Source: Negativicutes bacterium UBA1444
Lineage (GTDB): Bacteria; Bacillota; Negativicutes; UBA1444
Assembly (NCBI GenBank): GCA_002329525.1
Contig: DCTI01000235.1
Location: 1-5,646 of the forward strand
Length of the DNA stretch: 5,646 nt
Direction of reading: 5' to 3'
Under the pieces are notes generated by a model. That model was not told where the DNA came from, did no database searches, and was given only the letters and a program-made list of their open reading frames with translations. The position numbers and the translations under genes were made by a program. This document shows, in pieces, positions 4,514 through 5,646 of the stretch; within the stretch, counting starts at the first letter, position 1, and each line of letters begins with the position of its first letter.

Positions 4514-5646
4514 TCAGACTCCCAGGGCGCGGGTGACGATGGCCTTCAGATCTTCGGCGTTCAGGCGGCGGGGGGTGTTGGCCAGTTGGCGGTAGGTCGT
4601 CGCATCCCGGACGATGCCGGCCAGAGCCGAGGGCGGAACCTGCACGTCGGCCAGCGTCGCCGGAATCCCGACGTCCTGTTTCAGCTCGCAGACCGCGTCC
4701 ACCGCCAGCCGGGCCGCTTCCCGCAGCGGCAGGCCTTCCACCGGCTTGCCCAGGGCCGCGGCGATGTCCCGGAACTTCGGATAATTCGCCATCAGGCAAT
4801 ACTCCATGACATAAGGCAGCAGAATGCCGTTCGCCACCCCATGGGCCACGCCGAACTGCGCGCCGACCGGATGGGCGATGCCGTGCACGGCCCCCAGGCC
4901 GGCGTTGGTGAACGAACCGCCGGCGATCAGGCTGGCCAGCGCCATATTGCCCCGCGCCGCCAGATCCTCGCCATTGGCGACAGCCAGGCGCAGGTTTTCG
5001 CCGATCAGTCGGATCGACGCCAAGGCCAGGCTGTCCGTCACCGGGTTGGCTTTCACCGCGATATAGGCCTCGATCGCATGGGTCAGGGCGTCCAGACCAG
5101 TGGCGGCGGTCACCGATGGCGGCATGCTGACATGCAGCACCGGGTCGACGATGGCGTAAGCCGGCATCTGTAAATCATGCGACACGCCGATTTTTTGCTG
5201 GGTTTCCCGATCCGTCGTCACCGCCGCCGCCGTGACTTCACTGCCGGTGCCGGCCGTCGTCGGAATGCAGATCAGCGGCGCGCCCCGCTTGGAATAAACC
5301 TTGCGGCCGCGCATATAATCAAGGATCGAGCCGCCGTTGGCGCTGACCATCGACATCGATTTGGCCGCATCCATCGGACTGCCGCCGCCGAAGGCGATTA
5401 CCGCATCGGCATTGAATGCGCCGAGTTGCGCCGCGCCCTTCGTTACGGTTTCGACGCTGGGATCGGCCTCCACTGCGGAAAAAACTTCCTGGGCGATCCC
5501 CAGTTCAGCCAGTCCGGCCAGCAATTTTTGCAGATGCGGCGACTGGCGGGTCGAGGAACTGCCCGTTACGACGAAGATCCGGGAAAAGCCGTTGTCTTTG
5601 CACAGCTGCGGCAGTTTCTGGACGGCGCCTTCGCCGAAGATGACCC
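4514..5646 (-). CDS. Iron-containing alcohol dehydrogenase (5' end beyond window edge)
   Basis: The frame stays open from the stop at 4514 to the right edge, giving 376 residues; the true start lies off-window. The first visible residues VIFGEGAVQKLPQL are the usual family opening about 10-25 residues in, so few are missing. An in-frame TTG at 5524 would remove the TGSSSTR nucleotide-binding strand and is not the start. The protein is a group III (iron-dependent) alcohol dehydrogenase: NAD(P)-linked oxidation of alcohols or reduction of aldehydes in the cytoplasm. The cofactor loop GGGSPMDAAK is at visible residues 86-95, and PTTAGTGSE follows near 128-136. The metal ligands are all present: Asp185 and His189 in GLDALTHAIEAY, His254 in VHGIAHP and His268 in AHGVANGILLP, with active-site His258. 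The substrate cannot be told; fucO-, yiaY- and dhaT-like enzymes share these motifs. Its promoter is off-window. Confidence 0.95.
   Translation of the reverse strand, partial: VIFGEGAVQKLPQLCKDNGFSRIFVVTGSSSTRQSPHLQKLLAGLAELGIAQEVFSAVEADPSVETVTKGAAQLGAFNADAVIAFGGGSPMDAAKSMSMVSANGGSILDYMRGRKVYSKRGAPLICIPTTAGTGSEVTAAAVTTDRETQQKIGVSHDLQMPAYAIVDPVLHVSMPPSVTAATGLDALTHAIEAYIAVKANPVTDSLALASIRLIGENLRLAVANGEDLAARGNMALASLIAGGSFTNAGLGAVHGIAHPVGAQFGVAHGVANGILLPYVMEYCLMANYPKFRDIAAALGKPVEGLPLREAARLAVDAVCELKQDVGIPATLADVQVPPSALAGIVRDATTYRQLANTPRRLNAEDLKAIVTRALGV

Noticed and set aside
4463..5173. 236-residue plus-strand frame opposite the dehydrogenase
   Set aside because: Antisense to a complete set of iron-dehydrogenase motifs; its translation is Gln/Arg/His-rich with no domain.

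Overview
The window looks like a chromosomal piece of a moderately GC-rich member of the Firmicutes (Bacillota). The evidence is two textbook sigma-A promoters (TTGACA, 17 bp, TATACT), strong AGGAGG-type ribosome sites, intrinsic terminators, and an ABC-F gene with a ribosome-sensing type of leader. Genus cannot be read from the sequence. The abundant secreted/periplasmic-type protein on the right would fit a Clostridia or Negativicutes host, but that is inference.

Layout. (1) Bases 1-1246, minus strand: a nearly complete radical SAM protein of the putative DNA modification/repair type with a helix-hairpin-helix tail, cut by the left edge. (2) Bases 1247-1717: a 471-bp divergent intergenic region. 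It holds one promoter for the radical SAM gene (minus) and one for the ABC-F gene (plus). The plus promoter opens into a leader of about 267 nt with a three-codon reading frame (Met-Arg-Lys-stop), an intrinsic terminator, a perfect 12-nt antiterminator, and an imperfect anti-antiterminator just behind the tiny frame. (3) Bases 1718-3307, plus: a 529-residue ABC-F ATPase, followed by an intrinsic terminator that lies partly inside the 3' end of the convergent gene. (4) Bases 3341-5646, minus, read right to left: an iron-containing alcohol dehydrogenase (5' end beyond the right edge), an unrecognised 68-residue protein, a hairpin, and an unrecognised exported protein of about 250 residues.

How it works together. 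The main regulatory story is the ABC-F gene. Such proteins often protect ribosomes from antibiotics, and the leader has all the parts needed to let transcription through only when a ribosome stalls on the short frame. The radical SAM gene is a likely DNA repair or modification enzyme with its own strong promoter, in which a TGTTCT motif is repeated. The three right-hand genes share a strand and may be loosely co-transcribed; no common pathway is evident. No tRNA, rRNA, CRISPR array, transposon or insertion sequence is visible.
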